NCBI GenBank assembly: GCA_956465555.1
Contig: OY101118.1
Coordinates: 992,001-1,056,000 of the forward strand
Reading direction: 5' to 3'
Length of the DNA: 64,000 bases
Source: Nitzschia sp. pyKryTriq1
Taxonomy: Eukaryota; Bacillariophyta; Bacillariophyceae; Bacillariales; Bacillariaceae
Shown here: positions 35,650 through 46,508 of the stretch, one piece after another
Layout: the number at the start of each line of letters is the position of its first letter
How positions within the stretch are numbered: the stretch's first letter is position 1
Made by a program: the position numbers and the translations under genes
The notes under the pieces: model-generated
The model's input: the letters and a program-made list of their open reading frames with translations, nothing else
Databases searched by the model: none
Told to the model about the DNA's origin: nothing

Positions 35650-38272
35650 ATGGTACGACGGAAACGCTCTTGTCAAACATGCCAGGCACCATTTGTAGCC
35701 GTGGCCAATGCTTCCCACTGTTCGACCTGTCATGCTTTTCTATCGCCGTCGTTGTCATTGGTCGCACCACCGCTTGGCGGCAGCAACGGCATTGACAACG
35801 ACGACTATTTCTACTCCTCGAATCCGTCGAAGTCCTCAAACAACAACAATAAGCAGAACGTCGTCGATCCACCCGAAACAGTAGTAGAACTCCTCCATTC
35901 GGATGACAACGACGGATCTTCTTCTTCTTCTTCTTCTTCTTCTGAAACAGAGGATGGAGCGAGTGAAGGTGGCGACGATATTCATTGCACGCAACTCCTC
36001 TTTCCGGACGAAAATGATGATGATGATGGTGGTGATGACGACGACGACGACGACGAGAAAGAGCACGGAAGCCGAGACATTGCTGTTGCTGTTGCTGCTG
36101 CTACGGAATTCGGCTTGAACGAGACACCAGACATGATGATGAAGATGGGTGGCACTGACGACGACGAGTACTGCGGTAATACTACAGGGAAATATAATGA
36201 CAACTTTGTTACGGCTCCATCTTCGAAGAGTGCCGCAATAACTTTTAACAGTGAAACAGCGCCGGATGACAGCACCGTCGAGACAGACAAAGCGATACAA
36301 AAAATGCCACGCAATGGGATTCTTCCAACTACCGGCGGTAGAAACAACAATGTCCATGGTGGGACTGGTGCAGCAGCAGCACCACCACCACCACCACCAC
36401 CAGCAGCTATTACTACTTCTACTACTCATGCTGGAGATGATGTGTGCTTCATTTGTGGAGTCTCTCTGGCGAATATCAAACGACGAGTGGATCATATCAA
36501 ACGCTGCTCGAAGAAGCACGCAATCACAGGTCGCGACGCCAAAGTCAATACGGACGTGGATGTCTTTGAAGTTCTTGTCACAAACAACAACAACAACAAC
36601 AACAATGCCTCCTCATTGGTAGCTGGTTCGACGACGATGACGACGGCGGCGGCGCCAATCATGAATAACTCGTCTGTCAATCCCTATACGAAACAAAGTT
36701 CATGGCATGGGGATGCGAATCTAACCTTGAGACTCGCCTCGACAGAAAATAATGGAACTACTGCTATTGGTGGCAGTAGTACGATGAGGTCGTCCAAGCA
36801 GCAGCAGCAGGGAAGCGAACCCAGGCAATTGTCGCTCAATAGCTTTCTCAACAATCCCGTCAGAAACATCAATAATGTACTTATTGCGGGAGCAAGACGA
36901 ATGACCAAGGCAGCAGAAGTAAAAGCTGCATCATTATTATCACTATCATCATTATCATCGGTCCAGCAGCAAAAACTGACGGGACAAGCAAAGCTACCGT
37001 TTCGGGGAAAGAAGCGACGACGAGGGGGAAGCTTTCAACAACCATCCTATTCTTCCGGTGATTGCCCCATGTACAAAAAGATTCCTGGAACCGACTTTGT
37101 ATGCGATGGCTTTCATTACGCAAAGAGGTATGTACTTGTAGTTTTGTTGCACGCACTCAAGGCCTCGCTGGATATCACTTCCTGTACTTGTACCATACTT
37201 ACACAACCACCTTTCCATTCCACACATGGCCAGCTCATTGACAAAGAACTATTTCTTGACTCATTTTCATGCAGATCACTACGGGGGCATTGCGAGGACC
37301 TGGGATGCGGGGGTCATTTATTGTTCCTTGCCGACGGCTACACTTGTGACGCAACAGATTGGTGTCGATAAAAAGTACTTGCATCCCCTCCCCATGAATA
37401 CGCCGACAGTCATCGCCAGCAAGGGAAAGCCCATTACAGTAACATTGTTGGATGCCAATCACTGCCCCGGGGCAGTCATGTTCTTATTTCAAGTCGGAAA
37501 GAGACAGATTCTTCATGTCGGGGACTTTCGGTGGAATCGTGATGTCATGTTGCAGATAGGCTCGCCACTTAGAGACTTTGCTTCGGAGAACACAATTTTG
37601 GACGATTTGTTTCTAGATACCACTTATTGCGATCCCAAATATAAATTACCATCCCAGTCGGAAACCATTGAAGCGATTCAGACTCTATTTGAAAAGGAGC
37701 TTGAGCGGTCTAAACAGAACAAGTCTGGAAAAACACTCCACTTGTTTGGTGCCTACACCATTGGAAAGGAAAGAATGTATCTCTCCATTGCCGAGCGACA
37801 CAATATGAAGGTTTACGTCGATACAAGACGGTATCGAATCTTGTCCGCATTGAACTGGCCCAAAGAGCGGATGGCATTGCTGACCACCAACAAGGAGGAC
37901 GCTTGTATATGGGTGGTTCCCCTCGGAGATGTCAATATGAAGAAACTGCCCGAGTACTTTCCCATGGCCAACAACAAGCCCTTTGCAACTCAATACGATC
38001 GTATCATCGGATATCGGCCGACTGGCTGGTCAATGGGGTCCAAACCGAGTTCCAGCCTAGTTTCAAGTCGATGCAGTGGTAATCTCGCCATCCATAGCGT
38101 TCCCTACAGTGAACACTCGAGCTTTCCCGAGCTGGTGGACTGTTTGGCGTGCCTCAAACCGCAGCGGATCGTTCCAACGGTGAATTGTAGAAAGAGTGAC
38201 GAGCAAGTGCAAACCTTGTTGAAAGCACTACGGGAAAAGCAAACCACTTTGCCGTTTGCCAAAAGGCAATGA
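35650..38272 (+). CDS. PSO2: SNM1/PSO2-type DNA cross-link repair nuclease, 838 aa
   Basis: Exons 35650-37127 and 37234-38272 flank a 106 bp GT-AG intron; the join runs from IPGTDFVCDGFHYAK into NYFLTHFHADHYGG. The enzyme is a 5'-3' exonuclease of the metallo-beta-lactamase/beta-CASP fold that processes interstrand cross-links. Motifs: HFHADH, DANHCPGA, HVGDFRWN, LDTTYCDP, and the beta-CASP ending VPYSEHSSFPEL with KPQRIVPTVN. Upstream are a CxxC...CxxC zinc motif at the N-terminus (SCQTCQAPF, HCSTCHAF) and a UBZ4-like finger CFICGVSLANIKRRVDHIKRC (about 265-285), which binds ubiquitin in human SNM1A. Linkers are unusually rich in Ser, Asn, Asp and Pro runs. The two zinc modules with this catalytic domain favour SNM1A/PSO2 over Artemis or SNM1B. 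Confidence 0.93.
35919..36604 (+). repeat. Cluster of in-frame trinucleotide repeats in SNM1
   Basis: Short microsatellites lie inside the coding sequence: TCT/TTC at about 35919-35942, GAT and GAC at 36014-36056, ACC near 36387-36403 and AAC at 36583-36604. They encode Ser, Asp, Pro and Asn homopolymers in the linkers around the UBZ finger. All keep the frame and are likely to vary in length between strains. Confidence 0.8.
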
Positions 38273-38661
38273 AAGCTAGCATGGCGAGAATCTACAAGTA
38301 GCGTGCATGATGGAGACTCGCTACTGGCTAGTAGAGAGCTAGTAGACTCGCCACAACGGCAAGCCGAAGACTTCACTGTACCGGTACAGTACCAGTACCT
38401 GGTAGAGGATGAGTCGAAGAATCAGTCGTCATTGTGATTAGTACGTACGTCACCCGCACAACTATTCTATTCGTATTGTGTATATCGAGGCAAACCGGAT
38501 AACTACTGGCTGGAGCCGGCTGGACCCCTCGTAGGCAAGTGCGGAAATGTAATTGAAAACCACCGAAGACTATCGATGGGGAATCGAACCCCAGTCTTCC
38601 GTAAAAGACACGGTTAGCCGGACCAGAACGCGTTTTAGATTTTTCAAAACACTTCATAGCT
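38273..38661. other. Convergent spacer with tRNA-like sequence and palindromes
   Basis: 389 bp between the stop codons of SNM1 and TRAPPC10. It has a TACCGGTA/TACAGTACCAGTACC cluster at 38377-38402 and, on the minus strand at about 38565-38635, a segment resembling part of a tRNA gene (separate entry). Confidence 0.5.
38565..38635 (-). pseudogene. tRNA-like remnant with intact B box
   Basis: On the minus strand the segment contains TGGGGTTCGATTCCCCA, a perfect T-arm with RNA polymerase III B box. Upstream are CTTTTACGG and TGGTCCGGCTAACC, which resemble anticodon-arm and D-arm sequence. A TTTT run follows about ten bases after the end. I cannot draw a proper anticodon stem or acceptor stem, so this is more likely a decayed tRNA or tRNA-derived repeat than a working gene. 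An alternative fold pairs GAAGACT with AGTCTTC around the same T-arm. Confidence 0.35.
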
Positions 38662-41600
38662 TTAGATGGCTATCTTATTTGTTGGAAATGCCACCCCAAC
38701 CGCACTGGTTTGAGAAATTGATCGAAAGGAGTCAGGTGCGGAGACTTTCATCTTGAGTGGCGTGTATCCGCCATTCATTGAAACTGTGCCGATTTTAATC
38801 TTGGGAAAGGATGTCAGAACTCCAGGGACAGTTGGAATGCCAACGACTTCACAAGAAGCCATGAATCCAAGTGACATAAATCCAGATCGTTGCATGCTTC
38901 CATTCACCTTGCCACTAAGCAACCAATGAGTGCCAGCCGAGTCGATAGAGTACACGATTTCACCTTCGGCCTCAGTTTCCACCGTAAACGTGAGCTTGGT
39001 CGGTTCTCCCATGGGGCCTTCATTCCCTTCAAGCTTTAACGATGCCTTTGCTTCAGAGGTGACCTTTGGCAGGTTTGAATCCAACAAGTGCAAATAGAAA
39101 GCATCCAAATCCAATGGCAGGTCCAAGGAAAAAAGCTTCTTGTTGTCATCACAGAGCTTCACTCGAAGGACTGCCTCATCTATCTCACTCAATTCGGTTT
39201 TCAAGCCCACGTTGCACTCAAATGAAAAGGAAAGCTGGTCGCCATCGGAAACGGCACACTGGAGTAAATCCTCATTGAGATCAACACCATCTGCAAGCTT
39301 GAGTGGGGGAGGAACAAGCAAGCTCCAATCCACGACGGAAAAATGGTCCGGTGTATTCGACATGAGATTGACACTAATCATCACACGTTCACCAGGTATC
39401 AACCACAAAGGTTCTACGGACTCAACTGATAGAGCTGTCTTCTCGAGAATCGGTGCAAGCGCCTCCAACACTGTTTTCATCTTCTGGGTTTCTGAATGGT
39501 CAGAACCCTCTGCACCGGCGTGGAGGTATTTGGTGAAAGCTTTGACCTTCAATCCATGGGCGGTGTCGAACGATGGCATTTGCGATATCGAGTCATGCGA
39601 AAATGTATCGATGAGCGCGCATCGCACATGTGCCGTCAGCACCGTCTTTTCTCCTGGTTTGCACTGCCCAAGCTCAATCTCATATTCCTTTTTCCATTGA
39701 CCAGCAGCGGGATCTTCACCGGGTCCTATCAAGGTGATCCCGTCAGAGCATAGTAACTGAACTTTTCCGGCCACTACCAGATCAGATCCTGCGTCAAAGG
39801 TTATTCGTACTTCCTGGTCGTGCCCAGGAACAAGATATACTGGATCGAGTGACAAAGATTGCGTCGGTTCACTTGGCAAGACATCCACTTCGAGTAAAGG
39901 TGCAGGAAGTTCCATACTGTCATAATAAAAGAAGCCTTGTTTCCATACGACTTCCAATGTCGAAAGGATAAACTGACCAGCAGCAGATGGCGCCCAATCA
40001 AAAGTAAAAGCATTCTTTCCAGGTGACAGTTTGACTCCCTTCTTAGTACCAAGCGTCTTGGCGGCATCATCCTCTTCAACCGACTCTCTATTCTCAATGA
40101 TTGTAGAAAACGAAGCAAAATCAACAATGAATAATTTCAGCGATTGAAGCTCGATTTCCCGTGGTAGATGACTCGTAATGGTGATAGTGACCGCAATCGT
40201 CTCCCCTACAGAACAAAATCTTTTGAGAACTTGCTTGCGATCTACCCCGCTTCCCAAGGTCGACAAAACTGGAGGTGATTCGAGCACGTCGATTGACGTC
40301 TCGAGGAAGGCGATAGTACCGTACTTGGATTCACCAATGGTGGGGTATCCCATGACAACCTCGAGATCATCGAGTAGCGCCTCTAGTGCCTTCTTCGGCG
40401 CCACGGTGGTGGTGCGCGGACTGAAACACGTTGCTAGAGTCTTGAGGTAATCCGTTGGGGCTGCTGTTGTTCGTTGACAGTAGGAGAGTCGGAAGAGCCG
40501 CCAAAAGTGACACCGGTCCCACTGATCCCATCGATACACTTTCACTATCGATTTCAAAACAGCCGCGGCCGCTTTAAGATTCCCTGTTCGAATGAGATGT
40601 TCGGCAAGCTCACTTTGGAGTCGAAACGCCAGCCGGCGTCGATGACCATAGCGACTCAGGTTAACAATAGCTCCAGCGATATCCAAGTACACATTTTCAT
40701 AGTATTCGGGAGACGAAAATGCCTCTTCCAGCAAGAACTGGCGGTCTATTGTCTTGGCCTCTCGTCCGAATTTGGGAACTGCAGGTATGTCGTCAGGGGA
40801 TACCTCAGGTGCATTCCATGGCTCCCATGCGTGGAACATATCAGCTGGTAACGTTTTCTCATACTTCCGCAGCGGGTTTCCACCGGGGAGTTCAGTGTCA
40901 CCCAACTCCTTGAACAACAAGCGAGCCATTTCCAAAAGCTCGCCGAGTCGGGAGGCAATATTTTGATCCGATTGCGACGAATTTGCCGACTCACTCAGAT
41001 CGGACCCAGGTGTATCGACTGACATGGTGTCAAAGGATTCTAATCGTGATGGTGGCCCGTGCGTGCCGTCAGGTAACAAATAATTTTCACAAGTCGATTT
41101 GACATCCCAGGCGAATTGAATCACCCACTTGGCTGCTTCAGTCTGTCGTTGCTTTCTCTCTTCCTCGGAAAGTTCCGCGATGCCTCGCATCATGACAAAA
41201 TACATGTGCTTGCAAAAGGCTTCACACCTCGTAATGACTTCGACGGGCTGCTCCATCTTGAACAGCAGTCGAATTTCTCTAGCAAAGAGATAACGCCTCA
41301 CAATCTCCAAAATAGGCGTCAGATCAAATTCTGCCCGAAGGCGTTTTCGAAACCCAACAAAGTCTGCGGCATCGGCAAGGACGGCCAACGGTGGACCAGC
41401 ATCGTCGTTCAATGCCTTGGATTTCTGTCGAAGCTTGAGAGCATTTTTGTGTTCCTTATCATTGAGATCAGGAAGAAAGGCCCGGAACTCGTCATACTGA
41501 AGTAAGGCTTCTGCAGGAAGCTGCATTTGTTCGTAGGTAAAGGCTAAGCTTTCCTTGACCAAGAAAAAGTAGCCCAAGTTGAAGGCTGCAGGTGGCGAGG

Positions 41601-43320
41601 GATCAGTTTTGCTGCTGCTGCCCACACCAAAAAAACCTCCACTCCCAGATTTCTGTGGAGGTGTTTTCCCAGGACTTTTCGCTGCTTGTGCGGCAATCGC
41701 CCGCTGGGCGTCTAGTCTCCGCAGTTCGTCATTGTACTTCCGGCATCGGTCTTTGAATCCATTGACAATGACAGACCCCAGCATACGATTGAAGGAGTTC
41801 CACTCTTGCGTACGAACGGCCATAGCCGTAGAATCGACAGCCTGACTCTCATCCATGGTGTCCAAGGACGTCCTCGATAAGACGCATACTTTGCCGCTGG
41901 AAAAATCTTGGACCAGCTTTTTGTACAGCAGCTTTTCATTGGTTGTCAACATTTGCAAGGACAGTGATGCCGACTCTGGATCGTCGTCCGGTCCCTCATT
42001 GCCATCTCCACTTCCCAGTGAGTCTTTGGAATGAACGGAATTGTTATCCATTTGATTCGACTCTTGCTGATAATTTGCAATCCTGTGGCGGGCTTTGGCA
42101 AACTGCGAGGCCAAGGCTCTTCGAACCGGACCCGAGCTAACACTCATATCGTCGCTATTCGTTCCGTTGTTTTTAGGACTCCCTCTCTTGCCACCACCAC
42201 CTCCTGCAGGAACAAATACCACCAAATAGGGAACGCTGTTGCTCGCTGGAGGCGCACTCGTTCCCGCAGGTGATCCGAGAACAGAACTACTCACACTCTT
42301 GCCGCCACTACTGGTAGGAGGCCCCGTGGAAGCTTCCAGTTGACTGACAAAGGCTTGCAAGGAGGGTCGCACTTTGGTCCGATAGTGTTCCATGCTCTCG
42401 CACGCGGCAATATACACGTGGCAAAAGGGGCTGTTGTGCCATTCCGCGGGATCCGTGCTGGGTACTGCCGCGGAACCTGCCATGCCACCCCATGCCACAT
42501 TGGCGGCCTCTCCAGTCCCCGATGCATTTCCAGTCCGCGTCAAGATCATATCGACTGGAATACTACTAATCACATCGGACCCCCCACTTCGCATGTTTTT
42601 GTATTGCACACTCCGAAGAGTGGACCCATAATCTCGCTGAAAAATGTAATGCAGCTTTTCAAAGACATTTCCCACCCCTTTCGAAGAAGAATCCGAATCA
42701 TCACCGGGTGGGTTCAGTCGACTTTTGGACAGGAGATTTTCGACCTTGGGTGGCGTCATGGTCGGCTTGGTGGTGGGATCAATGAAATTCACAGAGACAT
42801 GCATGGGCACTGTTTTGCGCGAAGGAAGAGCCGCGTGGCTGCCATCCCCTGACGACAACGATGACAACGTCGACTTGTCAGGAGTCTCCAGAGTAGAATG
42901 GTGGTTCGTGTCAAAGAGGGGGGTCTTTTTGGTGTCACGGGCCTCTTTGAGGGACTGAAAACCAGAAAACAATGCGTTGTAGAACGAATTCTCTTTTTCA
43001 CTTGTCTGATTGAAAACGAAATCCTCTTGCATTGCTTCCTCGCGGCGGCCGCGTTCAGAAGTTGATATTGCTTCTTCCTCTCCACCGTCAGCCTCGTTCC
43101 CACGACCACCACGACCACCACCACCATTGTTGTTGCTGCTGCTACTGCTGGTGGTGGTGTCAGTAGTGGTAGTGGGCTCTTCGACGGCCAGTGAATCCTC
43201 CATTGTCTCGGCGACTACTTCGTCTTCGGACGACATTGTCACGTTAACGTGTGATGTCAATGTCAATGTCAATGCCAATGACGATGGCGACGACGACTCA
43301 CTCGATGATGGATTCTGCAC
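38662..43320 (-). CDS. TRAPPC10: TRAPPC10/Trs130-like TRAPP II subunit, about 1552 aa
   Basis: A single long exon. TRAPPC10 is a specific subunit of the TRAPP II complex, a nucleotide exchange factor for Rab11/Ypt31 GTPases at the trans-Golgi. Family features: an N-terminal part with HNSPFCHVYIAACESMEHYR (about residue 290) and FKDRCRKYNDELRRLDAQRA, a central helical solenoid (REIRLLFKMEQPVEVITRCEAF), and a beta-rich C-terminal half with the TRAPPC10 end domain. The first 220 residues and a loop after residue 380 are low complexity. The start is uncertain: ATG 43320 is followed in frame by another at about 43236 (MSSEDEVV), and the sequence between them contains TGTCAA hexamer repeats. The length exceeds human TRAPPC10 (about 1260) mainly through these disordered parts. 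Confidence 0.83.
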   Translation of the reverse strand: MQNPSSSESSSPSSLALTLTLTSHVNVTMSSEDEVVAETMEDSLAVEEPTTTTDTTTSSSSSNNNGGGGRGGRGNEADGGEEEAISTSERGRREEAMQEDFVFNQTSEKENSFYNALFSGFQSLKEARDTKKTPLFDTNHHSTLETPDKSTLSSLSSGDGSHAALPSRKTVPMHVSVNFIDPTTKPTMTPPKVENLLSKSRLNPPGDDSDSSSKGVGNVFEKLHYIFQRDYGSTLRSVQYKNMRSGGSDVISSIPVDMILTRTGNASGTGEAANVAWGGMAGSAAVPSTDPAEWHNSPFCHVYIAACESMEHYRTKVRPSLQAFVSQLEASTGPPTSSGGKSVSSSVLGSPAGTSAPPASNSVPYLVVFVPAGGGGGKRGSPKNNGTNSDDMSVSSGPVRRALASQFAKARHRIANYQQESNQMDNNSVHSKDSLGSGDGNEGPDDDPESASLSLQMLTTNEKLLYKKLVQDFSSGKVCVLSRTSLDTMDESQAVDSTAMAVRTQEWNSFNRMLGSVIVNGFKDRCRKYNDELRRLDAQRAIAAQAAKSPGKTPPQKSGSGGFFGVGSSSKTDPSPPAAFNLGYFFLVKESLAFTYEQMQLPAEALLQYDEFRAFLPDLNDKEHKNALKLRQKSKALNDDAGPPLAVLADAADFVGFRKRLRAEFDLTPILEIVRRYLFAREIRLLFKMEQPVEVITRCEAFCKHMYFVMMRGIAELSEEERKQRQTEAAKWVIQFAWDVKSTCENYLLPDGTHGPPSRLESFDTMSVDTPGSDLSESANSSQSDQNIASRLGELLEMARLLFKELGDTELPGGNPLRKYEKTLPADMFHAWEPWNAPEVSPDDIPAVPKFGREAKTIDRQFLLEEAFSSPEYYENVYLDIAGAIVNLSRYGHRRRLAFRLQSELAEHLIRTGNLKAAAAVLKSIVKVYRWDQWDRCHFWRLFRLSYCQRTTAAPTDYLKTLATCFSPRTTTVAPKKALEALLDDLEVVMGYPTIGESKYGTIAFLETSIDVLESPPVLSTLGSGVDRKQVLKRFCSVGETIAVTITITSHLPREIELQSLKLFIVDFASFSTIIENRESVEEDDAAKTLGTKKGVKLSPGKNAFTFDWAPSAAGQFILSTLEVVWKQGFFYYDSMELPAPLLEVDVLPSEPTQSLSLDPVYLVPGHDQEVRITFDAGSDLVVAGKVQLLCSDGITLIGPGEDPAAGQWKKEYEIELGQCKPGEKTVLTAHVRCALIDTFSHDSISQMPSFDTAHGLKVKAFTKYLHAGAEGSDHSETQKMKTVLEALAPILEKTALSVESVEPLWLIPGERVMISVNLMSNTPDHFSVVDWSLLVPPPLKLADGVDLNEDLLQCAVSDGDQLSFSFECNVGLKTELSEIDEAVLRVKLCDDNKKLFSLDLPLDLDAFYLHLLDSNLPKVTSEAKASLKLEGNEGPMGEPTKLTFTVETEAEGEIVYSIDSAGTHWLLSGKVNGSMQRSGFMSLGFMASCEVVGIPTVPGVLTSFPKIKIGTVSMNGGYTPLKMKVSAPDSFRSISQTSAVGVAFPTNKIAI

Positions 43321-44005
43321 CTCCGAACTTTCTAGCCAAGTCTAGAGTGCAAGTTGTGCTCGCCTCTGTCTGTCTGTGGCACTGTTGTACTTTATGGAGA
43401 GGGGATCAAGGCCTTCCTACTACTTGTAGAGCCTGATGGATCTGACAGGGAGTGATCACCTTTCCGTCGCTTTGTTGCAAAGCACTAAAGGAAATGGCCG
43501 CCATGTTACCGGTATGGCCATGGTCTCCCCGAAATGCCGCGTTAGTACGCGTGGGGTTCTTGCAGCAACCCCAGCGCGGGCGGGGCAGACATATCTTTGT
43601 CGTTGAAGAGCCGTTAAAGTACCGGTACGAACTCTTTGGGTTCAGATACAGTAGAGCTTGCAATTATTTTAGGGTCGTGGAAGTCAGTCAGCGATCTTTC
43701 TATATCTACGACTACCGGTACCTGTATCTCTAGTCTAATCTGTGGAGGATAGGCCCTCCATCTCTTCTTCTAAAAGTAAAAGAGGGAGAGGGAAGAGACT
43801 TCAGTAGAAAATCGCGATAGAGACAGGCATGGGCAATACTACTTATACAGTACTGTACAGTATCTCTATCCGACCAGTAGACAGTTGTTCAGACAATATT
43901 TCCGTAGAGAGAGCCTAGAGCAATCGATGCAGAAGATAATTTAGTTTTCTCTTTTTTAAATAGAGGAGGCGATACAATTACTTCGCACTGGTACTGTATT
44001 CTTGT
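43321..44005. other. Intergenic spacer, no gene seen
   Basis: 685 bp between TRAPPC10 and UNG, both on the minus strand. It contains TACCGGTA palindromes near 43507, 43619 and 43712 and several TACTGTACAGTA-like words at 43842-43862. No coding frame is supported. Confidence 0.4.
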
Positions 44006-45139
44006 CTATAGTTCTCCGTCAACTCTCCAATCAATGACATTTTCGTATCCAAAATCTTTCAGAGCTTGGTTGGCTCGACTAAAGCATTTGCTGCCCATGA
44101 ACGGCGAGTCGGTCTTGGTTGCTCCGAGCGGACTCGGGTGGGAAGTGCAAATGATCCTTCGGTGCGATTGTTGGGTGCCACTATTGTCAGTAATATTTTT
44201 GAGGGTTACTCCCAAGGCCGTTTGACACTTTTCAGTAGCTGGTTTGCCCCACAGCAAAAAGACGACACCGCCCGCCTGTTCTCCGTTCTTGGCTTTATGA
44301 TGATTCTGCTTGGCCTGACGATCCACAGCCCGAATAATTTCATCCGTCACCAGTTCCCAACCTTTGTTCTTGTGACTGTTTGCTTCTCCCTGTCGAACAG
44401 TAAGTACTGTATTGATCATCAAAACGCCCTGCTTGGCCCATCGTTCGAGATTTCCGTGCGTCGGGGTGCCGGTAAAGTTGTCAATCGCGGGATCTTGGGA
44501 CAATTCTTTGTAAATGTTACGAAGAGATGGTGGGGTACTGATGCCCTTGCGGACGGAAAAACATAGTCCATGCGCCTGGTTGGGTCCATGATAGGGATCT
44601 TGACCCACAATGACCACCTTGACTTGGTTCAAGGGGGTCCAATTCAAAGCCGAAAATGTATCCGGGGCAGGTGGAAACACCTGATGAGATTTCCTGTATA
44701 TGATATCGTCATTGGAAGAGTCGTAGAGTAGTCAAGGTAGTAATGTGAGCATGTGACGTACCATACTGCACGTACAATCATAAGACAAAGTGCACGTTAC
44801 AGACAGCACTGGTACGTACCGTTGAGCACTGACAAACTTGGCTAGTCGCTCAAATGAAGGTGTGGAAAAGTGTTTGGATAGTACATCCGTCCACGCTACG
44901 GTACTTTCATCATCGTCTGACTTTTCGGGCGCGTGTAGATAAGACAGCAACTCTTGCACCGGTGAAACACCGTTGTCTCTTTCATTGCTGCTTTGCTTCG
45001 ATCGTTTGTTCGAACTTTCTGTTTCCGCGCCATTTTCTAGTGCCCGCTTGTTCGGCATACTGGAAGATGAAGAATTGCTGGAAGAGGGTGCTGGTGTGAC
45101 CTTCTTGGCAGATTTCGGCTTGAAGAAAGCGGTGATCAT
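44006..45139 (-). CDS. UNG: Uracil-DNA glycosylase, 335 aa
   Basis: Exons 45139-44820 and 44693-44006 flank a 126 bp GT-AG intron; the join reads FVSAQRKSHQVFPP. The enzyme removes uracil from DNA and starts base excision repair. Family motifs are VIVGQDPYHGPNQAHGLCFS with the catalytic Asp, GVLMINTVLTVRQGEANSH, VFLLWGKPA and the DNA-intercalating HPSPLGA loop. The N-terminus MITAFFKPKSAKK resembles the PCNA-interacting motif and nuclear signal at the start of nuclear UNG2, so a nuclear form is likely. Residues 15-70 are a Ser/Glu-rich linker. The catalytic domain has the family's usual length (about 220 residues). Confidence 0.96.
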
Positions 45140-45712
45140 GACTGGAGACGGTAAGTAGATAGCCTACAAGTTATTTAAATTGTGATAGAGATGGGTTGAC
45201 AATCGAAAAATCGCCAAGTAAACTTGTGATTTGTTTTGGCGTTTGGCGGCAGCAGTTTGAGTTTGGCGGCGTTTTGCCGCCGTCATTGCTTTTGAGATCA
45301 AAAGGGGACCGCCAGAGGAGTCCTTGGCAGTACTGGTATACAGTGTCATACCGGTACTGCACAGTACGGTAGAAGGGTCTTCAAAAGGGGGCGGTTCTCC
45401 CCTATTGTCCCCTATTTTACCTCCCCCCGCCGAATCAATGGACTGAATTCGTCCCCCAGGGAACCGATGGATTGATCCACGCAAGCATGACAATGACGAC
45501 GACCATCGTTTTCATCTTCGCGGGACACTTGACTGAAGATCATGAGGAAAATCTCATGCATACCTCGAGACTACTTCGCATAGGAAAGAGAATAGAAGTT
45601 TCGCATATTGAGAGCTTCTATTAGTAATGTACAAGTTTGAAATATTGGACGAGTGGTCAAGAATGACTCGACAAAGGAATAGCGATCCGACATGGTAAAA
45701 ATAATCCCTCGT
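45140..45712. other. Intergenic spacer, no gene seen
   Basis: 573 bp between UNG and the LHC gene, both minus. GTTTGGCGGCAGC/GTTTGGCGGCG short repeats lie at 45240-45280 and one TACCGGTA at about 45347. The part next to 45712 should hold the LHC polyadenylation region. Confidence 0.4.
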
Positions 45713-46508
45713 TTAGAAGACAGGAGTGAAGAAGAAAGGAGTTTCTTGAACAACAGGGATTCCGTAGATAGCTTCTTGGATAGCGAAACCAAGGATCGCC
45801 ATCATGGCAATTCGTCCATGCTTGATTTCCTTGGTCATCATTTGCTTTTGGCCCTCCTTGTCCTTGGGGAAGAGGTTGAGGGGGTCGAAGTTGCAGTCTC
45901 CAGGCAAATATTCTTTGGGCTTGGCCTCCTTGGCGTCGGCATTTTCCAATTCCACAATTCCGGCAAGAGTAACGACGGCGATCCAGTACACAACGTCAAT
46001 TTTGTCCAAACCACCATTCAAAAGCGAGGGAGATTCTCCAGACTTTGTCAGTAGAGTAGGAAGGCCGGCAGCGTCAGCGATGGGCTTGTCCCAAAGTTCT
46101 GCCAAAGGCCATCCCACAACGGCAAGCATGGCAAGACGACAGTGCTTGATCTCGGCCTCACGCATATAATACAAACTTTGCTTGTCGGCTCCAGCAAATC
46201 CAAAGGGGCTGCAAAGAAACAATGACGAAATAATGTTAGCAAGGTCAAGGAAACCTCAACTTTCACATTCTCCACAATAAACTAGCAGCTATAACTCACT
46301 CGAAACCGACGTCAGCAGCTAGAGTACCATCAAGGAGCTTTGGTCGAGGGGCGAAGGGAAGCGCCTTGGACATTTCTCCCTTTTCTCCATCCTTTTGTGT
46401 AGGCTCGCCCCACAAGTTGAGGCTGGTTTGCGTTCGGAGGCCCTGTTGTTGCGAAGGGGCAAAAGAACTGGCGGCGCCGATGAGAGAAAGAGCAGTGATG
46501 AACTTCAT
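45713..46508 (-). CDS. Fucoxanthin-chlorophyll a/c light-harvesting protein, 234 aa
   Basis: Exons 46508-46300 and 46208-45713 flank a 91 bp GT-AG intron; the join gives VGFDPFGFAG. It is a thylakoid antenna protein. The leader MKFITALSLIGAASSFAP is a signal peptide with a textbook ASAFAP motif. Helix 1 (REAEIKHCRLAMLAVVGWP) and helix 3 (KEIKHGRIAMMAILGFAIQ) carry the chlorophyll-binding ExxH/NxR-type pairs that bridge each other; helix 2 is VVYWIAVVTLAGIVE. The LNGGLDKIDVVYW region and length lean towards the Lhcr (red-lineage, PSI-associated) type rather than Lhcf, but this is not certain. An A/T-rich TATA-like stretch (ATAATATTATAG) lies some 45 bp upstream of the start. Confidence 0.92.

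Noticed and set aside
35836-36519. 227-codon antisense frame within SNM1
   Set aside because: Its Val/Ile/Trp runs are the reverse complement of the trinucleotide repeats in the real gene.
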